Part shown: piece after piece, positions 22,565 through 34,850 of the stretch
Numbering within the stretch: position 1 is the stretch's first letter
Layout: each line of letters opens with the position of its first letter
Assembly (NCBI GenBank): GCA_034766995.1
Contig: CM068322.1
Span: 33,145,439 to 33,209,438, forward strand
DNA from: Acanthacorydalis orientalis
Taxonomy: Eukaryota; Arthropoda; Insecta; Megaloptera; Corydalidae
Reading direction: 5' to 3'
DNA length: 64,000 nt
Notes under the pieces: generated by a model
The model's database searches: none
Told to the model about the DNA's origin: nothing
The model's input: the letters and a program-made list of their open reading frames with translations, nothing else
Program-made: the position numbers and the translations under genes

Positions 22565-23600
22565 ATATAACATAAGCTTGCATTAAAAGCAGCTGTGCAA
22601 GATGGCTGTAAATACGTATGCTGTGGGCAGTCACAATGTCTCTTATATCATTTTGAAGTGTGAACATTTCCTACTAAAATTCAGTCATCAGACACCATTC
22701 TTTGTTTACACAAGTGCTTTTCTATAATCGAATTAAAATGGAACGCGATAAGTTGTTTTCCGGCCTGTACTTCTACATTACTTTGATTTGAAAAAAGTGC
22801 AGCCGAAGCTCATTGATTGCTTGCAAAAACCTATGGTGAATCTGGTCCATCGGAAACAGTATGTAGAGATCGATTTCCAAGATTCAAAAGTGATGATTGT
22901 GACGTTCAAGATAAACAACGGCCAGGTCAGTCGAAAAAGTTCGAAGGTGAACAACTACAAGCTCTATTGGTAGAAAACCCTGCTCAGACACTCAAACAAC
23001 TGGCTGGACAGCTGTAAGACGACAAATCGGCCAGTTCATGACGTTTACAAGCCATGTGAAAGAATCAGAAAGAACTGAGATGACTACCACATCAATTGAC
23101 CGAAAATGCAGTTGCTAATCGTTTAAACATCTCGATTCCTTCGTTTCCAAGGCATAAAAAGAAGAGTTTCTTGTAACGTATCCGTGACCGGCGATGAAAA
23201 ATGGATCTATTTCGACAACTCGAAACGCGAGGAATCATGGGTTGATCCTGGCCAACCATCAATGTCGACACCAAAGCAAAACGTCCATGGTCACAAAGAA
23301 AATGCCTTCTGTTTGAGAGGATATGGAGGGTGTCATGTATTATGAGCTGTTGAAACAGAAAAAAACGATCACTGTCGAACGTTATCGACAACAAGTGGAG
23401 TGTTTGAATGATAATTTGATGCGAAAACAATCATCAGTTGCATCAAAGTGATTATCCTTCATGACAAGCTCGGCCCCATGTTGCTATAGCCGTGAAAGAA
23501 ACACTTTTCGTTCTAGACCGCATGTCACAATGTAACCAGTAAAGCTCCAGTGAGTCCACGAAAACATACTCCTACCAGTCGTATTTCTTAATTGCTGTCT
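22565..23600 (+). pseudogene. mariner element relic with 5' UTR and near-complete ORF footprint
   Basis: A degraded mariner. The 5' region 22575-22738 matches in inverted orientation the 5' region at 56170-56400. The start codon is at 22738 (MERDKLFSGLYFY). HTH blocks follow: KSAAEAHRLLAKTYGESGPS near 22797, CRDRFPRFKS, then ENPAQTLKQLAGQL. The catalytic core starts VTGDEKWIYFDNSKREESWV near 23185, with WWD/MYYELL near 23325 in other frames and ILHDKLGPML near 23458, where the second aspartate motif should be. The third aspartate region and 3' end are eroded. Many frameshifts; inactive. Confidence 0.88.
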
Positions 23601-24370
23601 TTTTATTTATATATTGAGAAGTAAATAGTTAACAATTTTCTATACTAAAAATTCCAGTAACAAAATTCTTCACAATTTCAAAAAAAATGTTATATTTAAC
23701 CTAATTATTTCAACTTACATCTACCTAAATATAATCCAGCTGCAAATTCTAATTTGTTAAAACAATAGAGACATTAAATCTCTTTCGAACACTGAATCAG
23801 TACAGCTGTAGAACAAATATATAAATAAATATAAAATTGAGAGATAGAAAGAAATTATTAAATTAATATTTTGAAGTAAATATTATACACAAATAAATTT
23901 GTACACTTTTAAAAATGATAAGTAGAGGATTTAATAAATGAACTATAAATAAAAACTTATTATGATAAAAAAAACAAATTGTTTAATTTTCATTCTAATT
24001 TGAATAAATTTTTCGACCTGGAAAACTTTCTACCAAAACAGCGCTAGTATAAGTCATTTATATATATATATATATTTATTGAATTTATGCATACTGATAA
24101 AATTCATAGTAATTTTGTTTTACATTTTATTCTAAATTTTCCACAGAGATTATTACTTACTCGTTGAATTTCATATCTTTTTACTTCAAATTTTAAAATA
24201 TATATTTAAATTGTGTATGTATGTAACGGAGAATTGGATTTTCGAAACTGAGAAGTGAGTTTATATTATATTTTAGTCGAAACTAAACATAAACACACAC
24301 AGACATGTGTGTGTGTGTATATACACAATCTGTAATATATAAACATAAATGTAAATTACTGATCAAGATA
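23601..24370. other. AT-rich stretch, no gene seen
   Basis: Short (TA)n at 24059-24076 and a (TG)n/(CA)n palindrome near 24292-24330. Nothing else recognised. Confidence 0.5.
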
Positions 24371-24780
24371 CGGAATGTATCGAAAATCATACGGGCAATC
24401 CGTGTTCGTGTTAACCGAATAACTGAACCAATATAGCCGATGTGAAAATTGCAAATTACGTAACTAGCACTGGTGAAAATTCCATCAAATTAGGCAACGG
24501 AGCCATACCACTACAGATAATGGTTTCGGTCTTAATACGTACACGAACGCCGCCGTATGGAACGCGCCGGCTGAAATAAAAGCAGTGGCTGCTCGTATAA
24601 TGTGGGCATTCTGTGTAAACAGACATGTGCTGTATAAAATTCTATCACTTCATTCTGCATTCGCTCGTTTTCAGACACAAACGCGATAATTTATTCGACG
24701 TAGTTCGTTTCTATTTCATTTTGGGACAACGACAGTGCACTTACGAGCGGTCTGTACGACTCCAATTGAAAGAATATTAA
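24371..24780. other. GC-richer unique island
   Basis: Non-repetitive sequence with balanced composition, including AACGCCGCCGTATGGAACGC near 24547. No long frame. Possible conserved non-coding DNA. Confidence 0.3.
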
Positions 24781-24884
24781 AATATTGGAATTTATTAAAA
24801 TGTTCACAATTATACATTTGTATTATATATATATAAATATATATATATACACCAAGGGGTTCTACTCTCTACTCACTACGATCC

Positions 24885-24901
24885 CCCCGGGGGGGGGGAG
24901 T
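24885..24901. other. C6-G9/10 palindromic run
   Basis: CCCCCCGGGGGGGGG inside an otherwise AT-rich context; can form a hairpin or G-quadruplex-like structure. A looser CCCCC...GGGGGG pair occurs at 50388-50400. Confidence 0.6.
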
Positions 24902-25077
24902 CCGCCACCTCTCGCTTATCGCTCCGGATTATAATCGGTAATGATTCGTGAAATATCAGAAATGGTTACTTGTAGAGTGCAGCGGGGGAAAAAGGCGTTA
25001 AGAGAAAGTGGTCTACACGAAAACAAAAATTATGTTTTATGGAAATTTTACAATGGAATTATATATATATTGTCGGG

Positions 25078-25286
25078 AAAGTCCGACTTTGCCTAGACAA
25101 AGTCAAACTTTACCTAGTCAATATATATCCTGATTTATAAAACTAAAATTAGATCTCCTTCACCCATACCTTCGCCTTCATCTTCACCCTCACTCACATC
25201 ATCTTTTTTGGAGCGCAGGTATACAGCTCTGAGTAGAGATTCTACTTCGGACTGACGGCGACCGTGCAAAGTTGAGCTTTGCTTAC

Positions 25287-25288
<2 letters not shown>
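25078..25288 (-). other. Unknown element: terminal hairpin next to an acidic C-terminal frame
   Basis: 25078-25111 forms a hairpin (GACTTTG/CAAAGTC around TCTAGG, extended by AAAGT/ACTTT). To its right, on the minus strand, about 49 codons are open and end at a TAA (25135-25137). They include [18 protein letters not shown] then an acidic glycine-rich tail (EGEDEGEGMGEGD) and LILVL. The composition is more gene-like than the flanks. It may be the 3' end of a truncated gene or transposon; the family is not recognised. Confidence 0.35.
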
Positions 25289-25367
<79 letters not shown>

Positions 25368-25383
25368 GAGTATATATATATAC
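25289..25383. repeat. (TA)n microsatellite
   Basis: About 38 TA units, a CGAG interruption, then five more. Confidence 0.97.
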
Positions 25384-25634
25384 AGTGGGACAGCCATATC
25401 CACGGGTTTCTGTTTCCGCGGTTTATATCAGTCCGAAAATGTAAAATTGAAAAATGTAAATGAAAAATGCCAGAAATAAACGATTTTTCAAGATATGAAT
25501 GTAAAAATGTTTGCAAACGATGTGCGTTCCAGATATTTTCTTATTGTTTTATCGTCCATTGACGGTTAAGCTAAAACATCAGACTCGTAGAGTGTGTGTG
25601 TGTGTGTGTTTCTGATTCAACTAAAGAGTTCAGT

Positions 25635-25847
25635 TGGTCGTTATAAACTGAAGAAGGACTTCTTTTCCATCTTTAATTCTATAGCCCAGTTTGAATCAAA
25701 ATTAATAATAAAACCAAAGTCGATGTTAGCACTTAAAACGCACTTTAAAATGATATTAGCATGGCCACGATGAAACGACGCTTTCATTGAAAAAATAAAG
25801 TTAAAATTCAGAAAACAGAAACACAATTATTTTCCTACCGCCCTAAA
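25635..25847 (-). pseudogene. mariner deletion derivative (5' TIR, 5' UTR, start, HTH scrap)
   Basis: The end at about 25846 reads on the minus strand TTAGGGCGGTAGGAAAATAA, a degenerate TTAGGTTGGT-type TIR. Then come a 5' UTR matching 45476-45600, an ATG at 25670 reading MEKK, and an abrupt join to a piece matching SPSLVRNDQL of the 44.8-kb copy. About 60 codons are missing at the join. A (GT)n run and unrelated DNA follow. Confidence 0.75.
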
Positions 25848-26029
25848 ACATAATTAGCTGAAAGTGTTATGAAAAAGGACTTTTAGAGTTAATTAATACA
25901 GTAATTGTATATTTTTCTTTTATATTCTTTGATATTTTTTTTAAAAATTAACATCAAATAAGTTTTATGATTTATACAAAGAGTGAATAAAAAAACAACA
26001 AAGAAATATAATAGTCTATTAGTTTTTTT

Positions 26030-26622
26030 TAAAAAAAAATGATTACTGACTAAATTATATTAAAGAAATATATCCATAAAATTACTAAACCAGTACTTTG
26101 ATATCACGCCCTCCCATCTCTCCCAAACAAACATCTACATTTCTGAAACCCATTTCCTTGAAACATTCTCATCTACATTTAAACATTTCTCTTCTACGGG
26201 CACCTCATTACTTAACCGAAAATATTTCGAAGGATTAAAACGTTTTATAAGTAAGAACGTACGGCACACACATACACGGGACGCGAAGAAAAATTCGAAA
26301 AGTATCCGAGCTGCATGATAAATATGCTAATTTGTGAAATGTTTTCTTTACACAAGAACATTTTCCGTTGGAGTCAGCAAGTATATTACTGTGTAGACGT
26401 ACGACGCAATGAAAACACACCTCACGGCTGTATTCGTTAGACGCCACCACTGCTCCTCTGCTGTATAAATGCCAGTAGCAATCTGCGATGATGAGGGTTC
26501 TAGTTCGATCCTCATTCCACGATAATTAGATTAATGTAGTGAGGTTGCGTTGCGTACAGATTTGGACGTAATGTCGCATGTATATGCGTGCCACTATATA
26601 CACAGACAACATGTATTATAAA

Positions 26623-26625
<3 letters not shown>
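26030..26625. other. Unassigned, mixed composition
   Basis: A tRNA B-box-like AGTTCGATCC occurs near 26501 with no matching A box or cloverleaf. A 71-codon minus frame (26235-26450) is not recognised. Confidence 0.4.

Positions 26626-26626
<1 letters not shown>

Positions 26627-26669
<43 letters not shown>
26627..26669. repeat. (TA)n microsatellite
   Basis: About 21 units. Confidence 0.97.
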
Positions 26670-26671
<2 letters not shown>

Positions 26672-26801
26672 TATATTATTAAAATATGTTAGCTATATAC
26701 AAACATTTCACAATATTCATAATGTTTATTTTCGTTCCAGTAGATTTCATAGTTGTTTATTTTATGTACAAATCTTCAGAAGATATTTTAGTTTCCTGAG
26801 G

Positions 26802-26862
<61 letters not shown>

Positions 26863-26868
26863 TATATT
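26802..26868. repeat. (TA)n microsatellite with TGTA end
   Basis: About 24 TA units then TGTATATGTATGTATA. Confidence 0.97.
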
Positions 26869-27253
26869 ACTTATATAAACTTGTACGTTCGTTGACAAAA
26901 CCAATTACATCCACTGTCACTGCACGTAAACGAAAAACATTTTCTTTCTTTAACAATTTTCAAACGGACCGAGCAGAAAAGTAAACGTCTCCGACGAATA
27001 AATAACAAGAATTAAACAATTATTTAAGTAAGATGTATTCTAATTCATAAATAATCTTTCGTGCGCGACGAGTCTGTTCAAAGAACGAACAGCAAACAGG
27101 AAAAAAAGTTGAAAATTTGTCATATCTTCCCACATCTTTCGCTGTCTTGACAGTACGAAAATAACGTGTCACAAAAATACATGACAAGCTTTAAACTGGA
27201 ACTTTAAAACAAGTTTTTTTTTTCACGTCTGAAGAAAGAAATGTCTCTTCTTC

Positions 27254-27255
27254 AT

Positions 27256-27292
<37 letters not shown>
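27254..27292. repeat. (CA)n-(TA)n microsatellite
   Basis: About ten CA units followed by ten TA units. Confidence 0.96.
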
Positions 27293-28000
27293 ATCTTGCG
27301 ACGCATGTAGAGAGTATTTGTGTTCGGTGCGCAATGATCTGACAATGATATGTTATTTCGGTTTCTTTTCTCTATCACAAATTGCTTTATCACTTTGAAT
27401 CTACCTTCTAAGTGTCCAGTTGTTCGCTGGTTTTGAATAAAATTCATTGTGAAAGAATCGTCTAATGTATTTAACTTCTAAACGATGAAACTTATCAAAT
27501 TTATTTAAACAATCATTTTTAAAAAAATATCAAATTTTTATACGGTATGAGGTATCTTAGTAATATATTGAAGAGTAAACTAACTGAAAGTCATTTTTCA
27601 ATGTTCGGTTAAGAGAAACATTTTTGTTCTAAAACTTCAATTAATTTTATAAAAAAAGATTATTTCTAGCACGAAACTCCAGTCATAAAATTCTGAAATG
27701 TGAGTAAATGTATTTATTTTTATCTATGATCAAAAAATTCTATATTCAAATCACTTTCAGAAAAAAATAATCATCTATTTTATCAAACGTATAGAATAAA
27801 TCTCTTAAAATATTATCAAATTAATTATTGATGAATCTGAAACTTGTGAGAAAAATGAAATCCGTAATGAAAGCAACGTATAATCGCATAATGAATCTTA
27901 AAACTCATCATACAACTTGTATTAAAAAGATCCTTGTCACATTCGATGTAAATTTATTCTCCTTTCTGTAAATTGACTCGAGACCTTTATTCTTAAAACA
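27293..28000. other. AT-rich stretch, no gene seen
   Basis: No repeat of the named families and no credible frame. Confidence 0.45.
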
Positions 28001-28990
28001 AAAACGATTTCTTTTCAAAACAAAATCCCGACGGATCGTTGATAAAAAAAGTCGAGGAATTTTTTTTTCATAAAGATAATTGAAAGAAACCGAACCCCGT
28101 CGATAATTAAATCGTTCGAAGTATAAACAGAAACCGACGATCTGTTCGCAATCTCAACACAATATGTAAAAACGCTGCCACGGTTCAATTTCAATGAAAT
28201 AATTATAATCAAAAGTCGACCGCTTATTTTTCATAATTAAACACAATAATGAAGGGAGAGTTTCGGCGCGACGAACGCGAAATGAAAGAGAGAAAACCGA
28301 CACCGTTTCACCGAAGAACGTCGACGAGAAAAGTATCCGTAAACAGGCGATTTACATGAAATAATTAAACCTTCCGTCGAAATTAACCGTCCGCGTCATT
28401 TTACCATTTGCTTCACCTTGATCACACTAATCCGTTTTTAATTAAAACACAGAAATTGTTTATTCGCTATGTTCTGGTAATTTTTATTTCGAATCCGATG
28501 TAAGAGAGTTAACAGTGAAGCTTCTACTCTGTAACTTTCTGCTCGCGCCTTTCAATCGGTCGTGAAAGTCGGCGTATGAAAATTTAATCTTCTTTTGAAG
28601 TAATTCAATAGCAATTAAGTTCATTATTAACGGTATAACATTGCGCGGATTTTAAATAACTCGACGTTGCGCTTTTGCCGAGACACTGGTACCGACACGT
28701 GAATTTTTCATGAACTCGTTTTGCTTCATTCACTATTAAAATGAATGACGGAGATAACGAACGACCGTTTCTGTCAAAGAATATTAACGCGACGCACGGA
28801 CTGAGCTTTTTTTAAATCGGTATCGAGTCCGACTCGGAGCGCTGATACCGATTTTAATTATTGATTGTAAGTCGAAAATTAAATAAAGTGTTTTAGAAGA
28901 AAACGCATTATGAAAAAATTGATCAAACGATAAATAATTTACATTCGACGAGTTTTGATGAAACCGTGCCGTCATATTAATTATTCCCAG
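28000..28990. other. Long unique island rich in TTAATTA-type and CG words
   Basis: About 1 kb without microsatellites or transposon scraps. It is dense in homeodomain-like motifs (TTAATTAA, AATTAAAC, TTTTAATTATTGATTG) mixed with CpG words. No protein family match. This is the best candidate in the window for a conserved cis-regulatory block. Confidence 0.4.
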
Positions 28991-29639
28991 TAATGGAAAT
29001 GGGAAAGTTTTTAAGAACGATTTTAATTAAAATTATTAATTAAAATAATACATGAAATAAATGTAAGGAAGAATAATTAACTATTTTATGTTCTTATTAG
29101 CACATAATCACATAATTAAAATCTGTTTCAAATATAATCTCTTTTTTTTAAAAAAATGATTCGTGAATAAAAATGCAAAAAACAGAAACGATAAACAAAT
29201 TAGTTAAACATTTTCAACTTCACAAATGAATTTTTCGCTCGCTTCAGAGACAATAACAGTCTGAATTTTTTCACCTCACTGTCTTTGTAATACTGATAAT
29301 TTATTTAATCAGTTACGATAGATCAATATAGGATTTTTTTAAATGTTTATTACCAAATTTCGATACACATTTTAAATAAATTTATTAATAGATAAAAGAA
29401 TTTTAATAAAACTTACATCTACTCACTCATCAAAGTGACTTCCATTCCAAAACTGCTATAGTTGGGGTTTAAATTTCATTCACAGGTCATCTGGTTGACC
29501 GGCATAGTCGATTTTTGATTTTCATTGAAACCTGTAAATAAAAATATCGAATTTGAGCAATTATATGAATCATTCTTTGATCTGGAGAAGAATATAAACC
29601 AAATATATGGATCTGTATTGTGGTTTCATTAAATTTCTC
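28991..29639. other. AT-rich stretch, no gene seen
   Basis: T8/A7 palindromic junction near 29142. A piece at 29220-29275 (CACAAATGAATTTTTCGCTC) resembles the outer end of the foldback-like repeat. Confidence 0.45.
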
Positions 29640-29905
29640 AACTGATTTTTTCACTCACCGCAAATTATAACTTTTTTTCTGATGTAAAATATTCAATAAT
29701 TGATTATTGATTATTTTTATTGTTACTTAAATGCATTAGAGTACTAGGGTACAGAAAAATCTGTACCTTAGAAGTATATTTTTCTATATTTTAACGCTCT
29801 GAGAATAATATATCGCCATCGATCATACTTTTGATTAGAAAAAAAAGTGGACGGTTTGTCAAGAATTCATTTGTGAATCCGAATTTAGTCACAATGTCAG
29901 GACTA
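29640..29905. mobile_element. Foldback-like repeat, complete copy
   Basis: The left arm from TTTCACTCACCGCAAATTAT through TCAATAATTGATTATTGATT reaches an inner inverted pair GGTACAGAAAAATC/TGTACC at the centre. The right arm runs from CGCTCTGAGAATAATATATC to ATTCATTTGTGAATCCGAAT then TTAGTCACAATGTC at the outer end. One of the clearest palindromic copies. Confidence 0.75.
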
Positions 29906-30724
29906 TATTATGAAATAACATACTTTAAATTAAAACAAATGTATTTTTGAAGTTATATTTACAAATACTGACATTTTGAAGGAAATACAACATTAATCAA
30001 ATAATTAAAAACGTCGGGCATCTCTCTTCTAATTGAATAAAGAAATATAATTAAAAACATTTCAAAGATACTAGACATATAATTCTATCGTATCATGAAA
30101 AATGCAATATTTATAAAACAATAACAAGAGTTCCTATGAAGTTTCTTATTAATTAAAAGTTTAAATATCTTGTTTTTTACTCGATAAACTACAATCACTG
30201 AAAAAACTTCAAGAATAGTTCAACAGAATACTCGATAATTAGTCCCATATCACAAATACACTTTTATTATTTTCCTGGACAATTCGTCCGTTCGAGACGG
30301 AGATTTTTTTATTCAAATAATATTCATTCCCGCCATAAACTCGTTAAAGTATTGAAGTATTGTACGGTAGCGATATAAAAGTATAAAAACTTTTTCGAAC
30401 TTCAACAATGCCACGGCGCTTTTTATAAGTCATATCACAATCTGTTACAAAAAATATACACGAGCACTACTGTATCGAACGATTGAAAGGTCATGACTGG
30501 GGTATCACAGTTACTCATTGTTGTGCTCTAAGTAGCACTCAATATACACAGATTAGATGCGATTTCGGTCATGGTGTATTGAACGCAAATATATAAGATG
30601 ATTTTCAGTCGAATCGAGAAATATGTACAGTGTGATTGAAAAAGAATTGTATTTGTATTACAGTATGATATTTTATCTGCTGATAAAGAAATTAAAATTG
30701 TTGCAAAACAGTTTTGAAATTTTT

Positions 30725-31040
30725 ATTGAATTCACTATCACAAATCAATCACTTTTTCAACCTATAAACCACAAAAAAAATTCTAATCATATGTGACAGT
30801 TTCTTATATTTATATATATATATATTTCGATGACGTAGCTATTTTAGAAAAATACTATCTCTTTCTTACATTGATTTATAACTTTATTTCCATGTCAAAA
30901 ATTATCTTTTTTTGCACCTAAGAGTTCTAAATATAATCATGTTGCTGTAAAAATGTGCATAAACAACAATAAAAAATTATTAATAATAATTTATTGAACG
31001 TTTATGAACAGAATTTTTTTTACAGTTTGTAGAGTTGAAG
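30725..31040. mobile_element. Foldback-like repeat, complete copy
   Basis: Left arm 30728-30840 (ATCACAAATCAATCACTTTT, AACCACAAAAAAAATTCTAA, ATTTCGATGACG). Right arm 30950-31035 (TGTGCATAAACAACAATAAA, TTATTGAACGTTTATGAACA, a CAGTTTGTAG block). Confidence 0.68.
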
Positions 31041-31885
31041 ATTACATCTAAGAAAATTAAAATTGTTCCATAAATAAACATGTTTTCTAATAAAATTCTT
31101 GTCAAGTAAAACTAGACATATTTCTCATTATAAATTTTTCATTATAAATTTTTCCATTTAAAATTCATAAATTCTATTAGAATCTCCCTATCATGCCCTG
31201 TTTATTTGTTACACACATATTCAGTATTGTTTTTTTTTTATAATCAAGCACTTATTTTCTCATAAAATTGTTTAATATGATATAAATTCTCTGATCGAAG
31301 CTCTTCAATAGGATAAAAATTCGAATGAACGACTCTACTGGTTATAGATTCCCAGAACTGATTCAAAAGTAATGCTATTTCATATTAGATGAAAAATTCA
31401 AGCGTTTATTCGTTTAATAAAATGATGTAGTATATTTCAACGAAATAAATTCTCTTTTTAAGATCCTTCAAAAGTATATCATTTTATTGTAAATGACTAT
31501 CGGTTATAGATTTTTCGGAAATAAAATTAAAAACCATTCTGCTGTAAAATGGGGACTAGCATGGATTATCGAAGATTTTTTTGAATCCATGTCAATAATA
31601 TTCGAGCTAAAAATCATTTTATATTTTTCATTATAATGAATGAAAGACAGTTCTTCGCAGAAAGTAAACACAAAATAATAACATTTTTCTAGTCATAAAC
31701 AACAACTTAACAAATACTTTAGAGTTTTTTGTGCCATAACATACATGTTTTCTAAACAGTAAGTTACTGCTAGAGTAAAATGAAAAATAACCCGAAAAAA
31801 ACAGCAAACTATTAGAGATATATCATAGAATGGTATTTAGATATAAGAAGTAGCTATATATTACAAGATGTCATTTTAAAAGTGT
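31041..31885. other. AT-rich stretch, no gene seen
   Basis: Nothing beyond short inverted AT repeats and a scrap like the foldback arm near 31680-31720. Confidence 0.45.
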
Positions 31886-31889
31886 TAGA

Positions 31890-32060
31890 TTTTTCTGAAT
31901 ATGATGGAGTTGTCATCGAAATGCACATAAGCAATAATCAAAATTGATAAATAACCATTTATTGAATATTTTTGACCAGAAGTATTCTTTATGACTTGTG
32001 GATTTATGGAGAGAGTAAAAAATTAATCAGCGGAAGCCACTGAACTAGAAAATATTCTGT
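31890..32060 (-). mobile_element. Foldback-like repeat, right arm
   Basis: GTTGTCATCGAAATGCACAT, AAGCAATAATCAAAATTGAT, TTATTGAATATTTTTGACCA and a GACTTGTGG block in right-arm order. A further outer-end scrap, GTGAAAGTGAATTTAGCCAC then AGTGC, lies at 32433-32456. Confidence 0.65.
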
Positions 32061-32582
32061 ATATTTTTTTATGTAAAAGAGGGTATTCAACTATATTTAT
32101 TGAATTTCTAAAAAGAATTATATTTGTTACGACTTCCATGTTCAAATAAACTAATATTAATTTTTGGACTTGGCAGTTTTTTCAAGAATGAACATTTATT
32201 GGAATACTAAATCTGAAGATTATAAAAGATCATCTTTAAAAAATCATTGATAAATTTAAATATGAACGATTTCTCGATTAGAACAATTTACTTATAACTT
32301 TAATTATAATCTACTTGAAGATCAAAATGATTTCTAGTTCCGAACTATATTTGAACTTCAATTTGTGTGTTAAAAAAATAAAAACCATTTTTTGTAATAA
32401 TTGTTGTAGGGTAACAAGCAAATTCATTAGTGAAAGTGAATTTAGCCACAGTGCTAAAAATGTATCATGAAACCAGTCTAAAATTAAAAAATTTGTACAA
32501 CACTTGCCGTTCATTTGATTTTTTTTAAATTTGCGTCCCTTAAATATTCAATCAAAAATTAAGTGAATGTTTTTTTTTCCAG

Positions 32583-32726
32583 GACAACTGTATATATCTG
32601 TGAGCGGTTCCCGTACGAGATAATGAGGAATCGCTGCGAGCTATACACACAGCGTCAAGATTGTACGTACATAGGGACGTTGAAATCTTTCTTCATGATA
32701 CCATCACCATTTCGGGAACGCACAGG
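32583..32726 (+). CDS. Candidate internal exon of an unidentified gene
   Basis: A TTTTTTTTTCCAG acceptor (ends 32582) and a GTAAGT donor (starts 32727) bound 144 bases that are clearly more GC-rich than the flanks. Only one of three plus frames is open: TTVYICERFPYEIMRNRCEL, YTQRQDCTYIGTLKSFFMIP, SPFRERT. The exon is a multiple of three and both introns would be in phase 2. Three cysteines and a polar, aromatic-rich sequence suggest an extracellular segment, but I do not recognise the family. Other exons are not found nearby, so the gene would have large introns, as this repeat-rich DNA allows. A chance open stretch remains possible. Confidence 0.5.
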
Positions 32727-32867
32727 GTAAGTGTAACCTATGTCAAAATGACGTTCGATTATTTAGAGTCAATTTTAAATATTTATATATGCGTGACACG
32801 TTTTATATTGACTGTCAGCCAAATGTATTTTTGTTAAAGAGAATATTTTTTCTTCGTCTTGATTTCT

Positions 32868-32871
<4 letters not shown>

Positions 32872-32926
<55 letters not shown>
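32872..32926. repeat. (TA)n microsatellite
   Basis: About 27 units; abuts the 3' side of the mariner relic on its right. Confidence 0.97.
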
Positions 32927-32929
<3 letters not shown>

Positions 32930-32930
<1 letters not shown>

Positions 32931-33700
32931 GTATGTAAAAATTTTGATGTTTTTTGATAGAAAATGGACTAAGTAATGTTATTAAAATAAATTTATTCAT
33001 TCTACTAAGCAATTTACATTGTTTTCTATATTCTTTCATCCAACATTCTGGCAGAATTCGTATGCCTCTATCATAAAAGATGGTCAATTTCTTCCCTAAG
33101 AACGAAGAAACATATTTTTTAAGTTGTGAAGAAAAGCGAATTTCCTAGCGTTCAATCTGTGTTGTAACAACCGCAACAAATATAAATATGATTGAGTAAT
33201 ATGAAGAGAATACAGTGGGTGCAATAGGAGATCACTGTACTTTATCTTCGTTTTCATCGAAGTTTGAACTATAGCGTTATCGTGATGGAACGCAACTCAC
33301 TTCCTATTGGCCAAAACCGGAAGCTTTTCTTTAATTTATGTCTTCAAACTGTCAAATTGTTGACATTACTTGATCGCTTTTCCAATAGAAAGTAACTTAT
33401 AAAAGATCACACCTTTGCAATCCCACCATACAGACCGCATAACATTTCAAGGATGCAAACCGGTCTATAGAATAACCTGATCGCGTTGATTCTTCTATCT
33501 CCAAGTTTCGTTTCTATTCCATATTGTCGTACTGGATTCATTGTTCATCTCCTGTCACTAACCGATCCAGAAACGGATTGATTTTTAGTCAGTCAAGCAA
33601 GGAATTGGCTGTAGAGGCTCGGTTTATTTTGTCCTTTTCGCTCAAATAATCTGGCACACATATATCGAGCTTTAAATTGTATCAAAAGTTTTTTTTTAAA
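32930..33700 (-). pseudogene. mariner transposase relic, catalytic half
   Basis: Read right to left: VPDYLSEKDKINRASTANSL (33660-33600), then LKINPFLDRLVTGDEQ with the first catalytic aspartate (about 33560) and a YDNM block. A CAVCMVGLQRCDLL segment follows, corresponding to the WWD..G..Y stretch (about 33430). After heavily eroded middle parts, the C-terminal YDRGIRILPECWMKEYRKQC lies at about 33083-33025. The second and third aspartate motifs are not readable. Multiple stops and frameshifts. Confidence 0.82.
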
Positions 33701-33848
33701 TACCGAAATGCGGTTAACGTATCTAAATCTAACCTCCCTTCAACCCCTTGTGCTAAAATTGTTCATCTCTTCAACATATACATACACCTGTGTAGGGACG
33801 GATCTCTATATCAGGGGCTCTGAAGCTTTGTCATTTTTGAAACCTCCA

Positions 33849-33915
<67 letters not shown>

Positions 33916-34585
33916 TTATTTTTTCCTACACTTAGCGAAAATTGTGGAATTAACGAAAGAGGGATGTGTTACAAAAATCATGCTCTGCAAATGATGAGTT
34001 ATTTTATTTTTTAGATATGTATAATATTAACTCACATTTTCAGAACGAAAATCACAAATATTTATTGTAGAATCACATATATTTAATTATGTATATGAAC
34101 AACAAAGGACAAAAGAAGAAAAAGTAAACCAACTATTATATAAATAGAACAAAAATATGTATGTAATGGAAAATTAACAGAATTATAGAACTTTTTTGCC
34201 CGATTTTTTTATCGGCATATCCTCTTAAGATAACTATCCCGTTATCTCCACTTCAATAGATAAAATAGAATGAAAATTTAATCCTTCCTCGCGAATATGA
34301 GATCGAAATTTATTCTTGATTAAAAATAATGTAACTTAGACAGTGTTTCAATATTTACTTTTGACATTATTTATTTTTTTGTACAACGCATTTTTTTAAT
34401 TTTCGTTCCTTGCGAGGCGTCTTACAAAGCGATGGCCTGAAGCTTAAATTTCATTAGTTTCTATATAGATCCGTCCCTGAACCTGTGTATTAATTATACA
34501 GTTGTTCGAAGATTGGAATTAGAATAAAGTTTGATTGTTATTAAATCTTTATATCAGTATCTCTAGGTAACAATTTATAGAAAAA
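33701..34585. other. AT-rich stretch with one long (TA)n tract
   Basis: Apart from the tract at 33852-33908 (TA units ending in TGTGTG), nothing recognised. Confidence 0.5.
33852..33908. repeat. (TA)n microsatellite
   Basis: About 27 units. Confidence 0.97.
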
Positions 34586-34587
34586 TC

Positions 34588-34649
34588 TGATGAGATGTTT
34601 AGTGGATTCTATTCTTACAAGAATTCTTTTATTTAGTGTAACTGTCAAG

Positions 34650-34704
<55 letters not shown>

Positions 34705-34801
34705 TTTATTTAATTATTTATTGTCGTAATTTACTGATTATTACGTTTGAGATGTTTAATGGATTCTATTCTTAGAGCTTTTATTTAGTGTAACTGTCAA
34801 G

Positions 34802-34850
<49 letters not shown>

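Noticed and set aside
26490..26520. tRNA-like GTTCGATCC
   Set aside because: No A box at the right distance and no cloverleaf stems.
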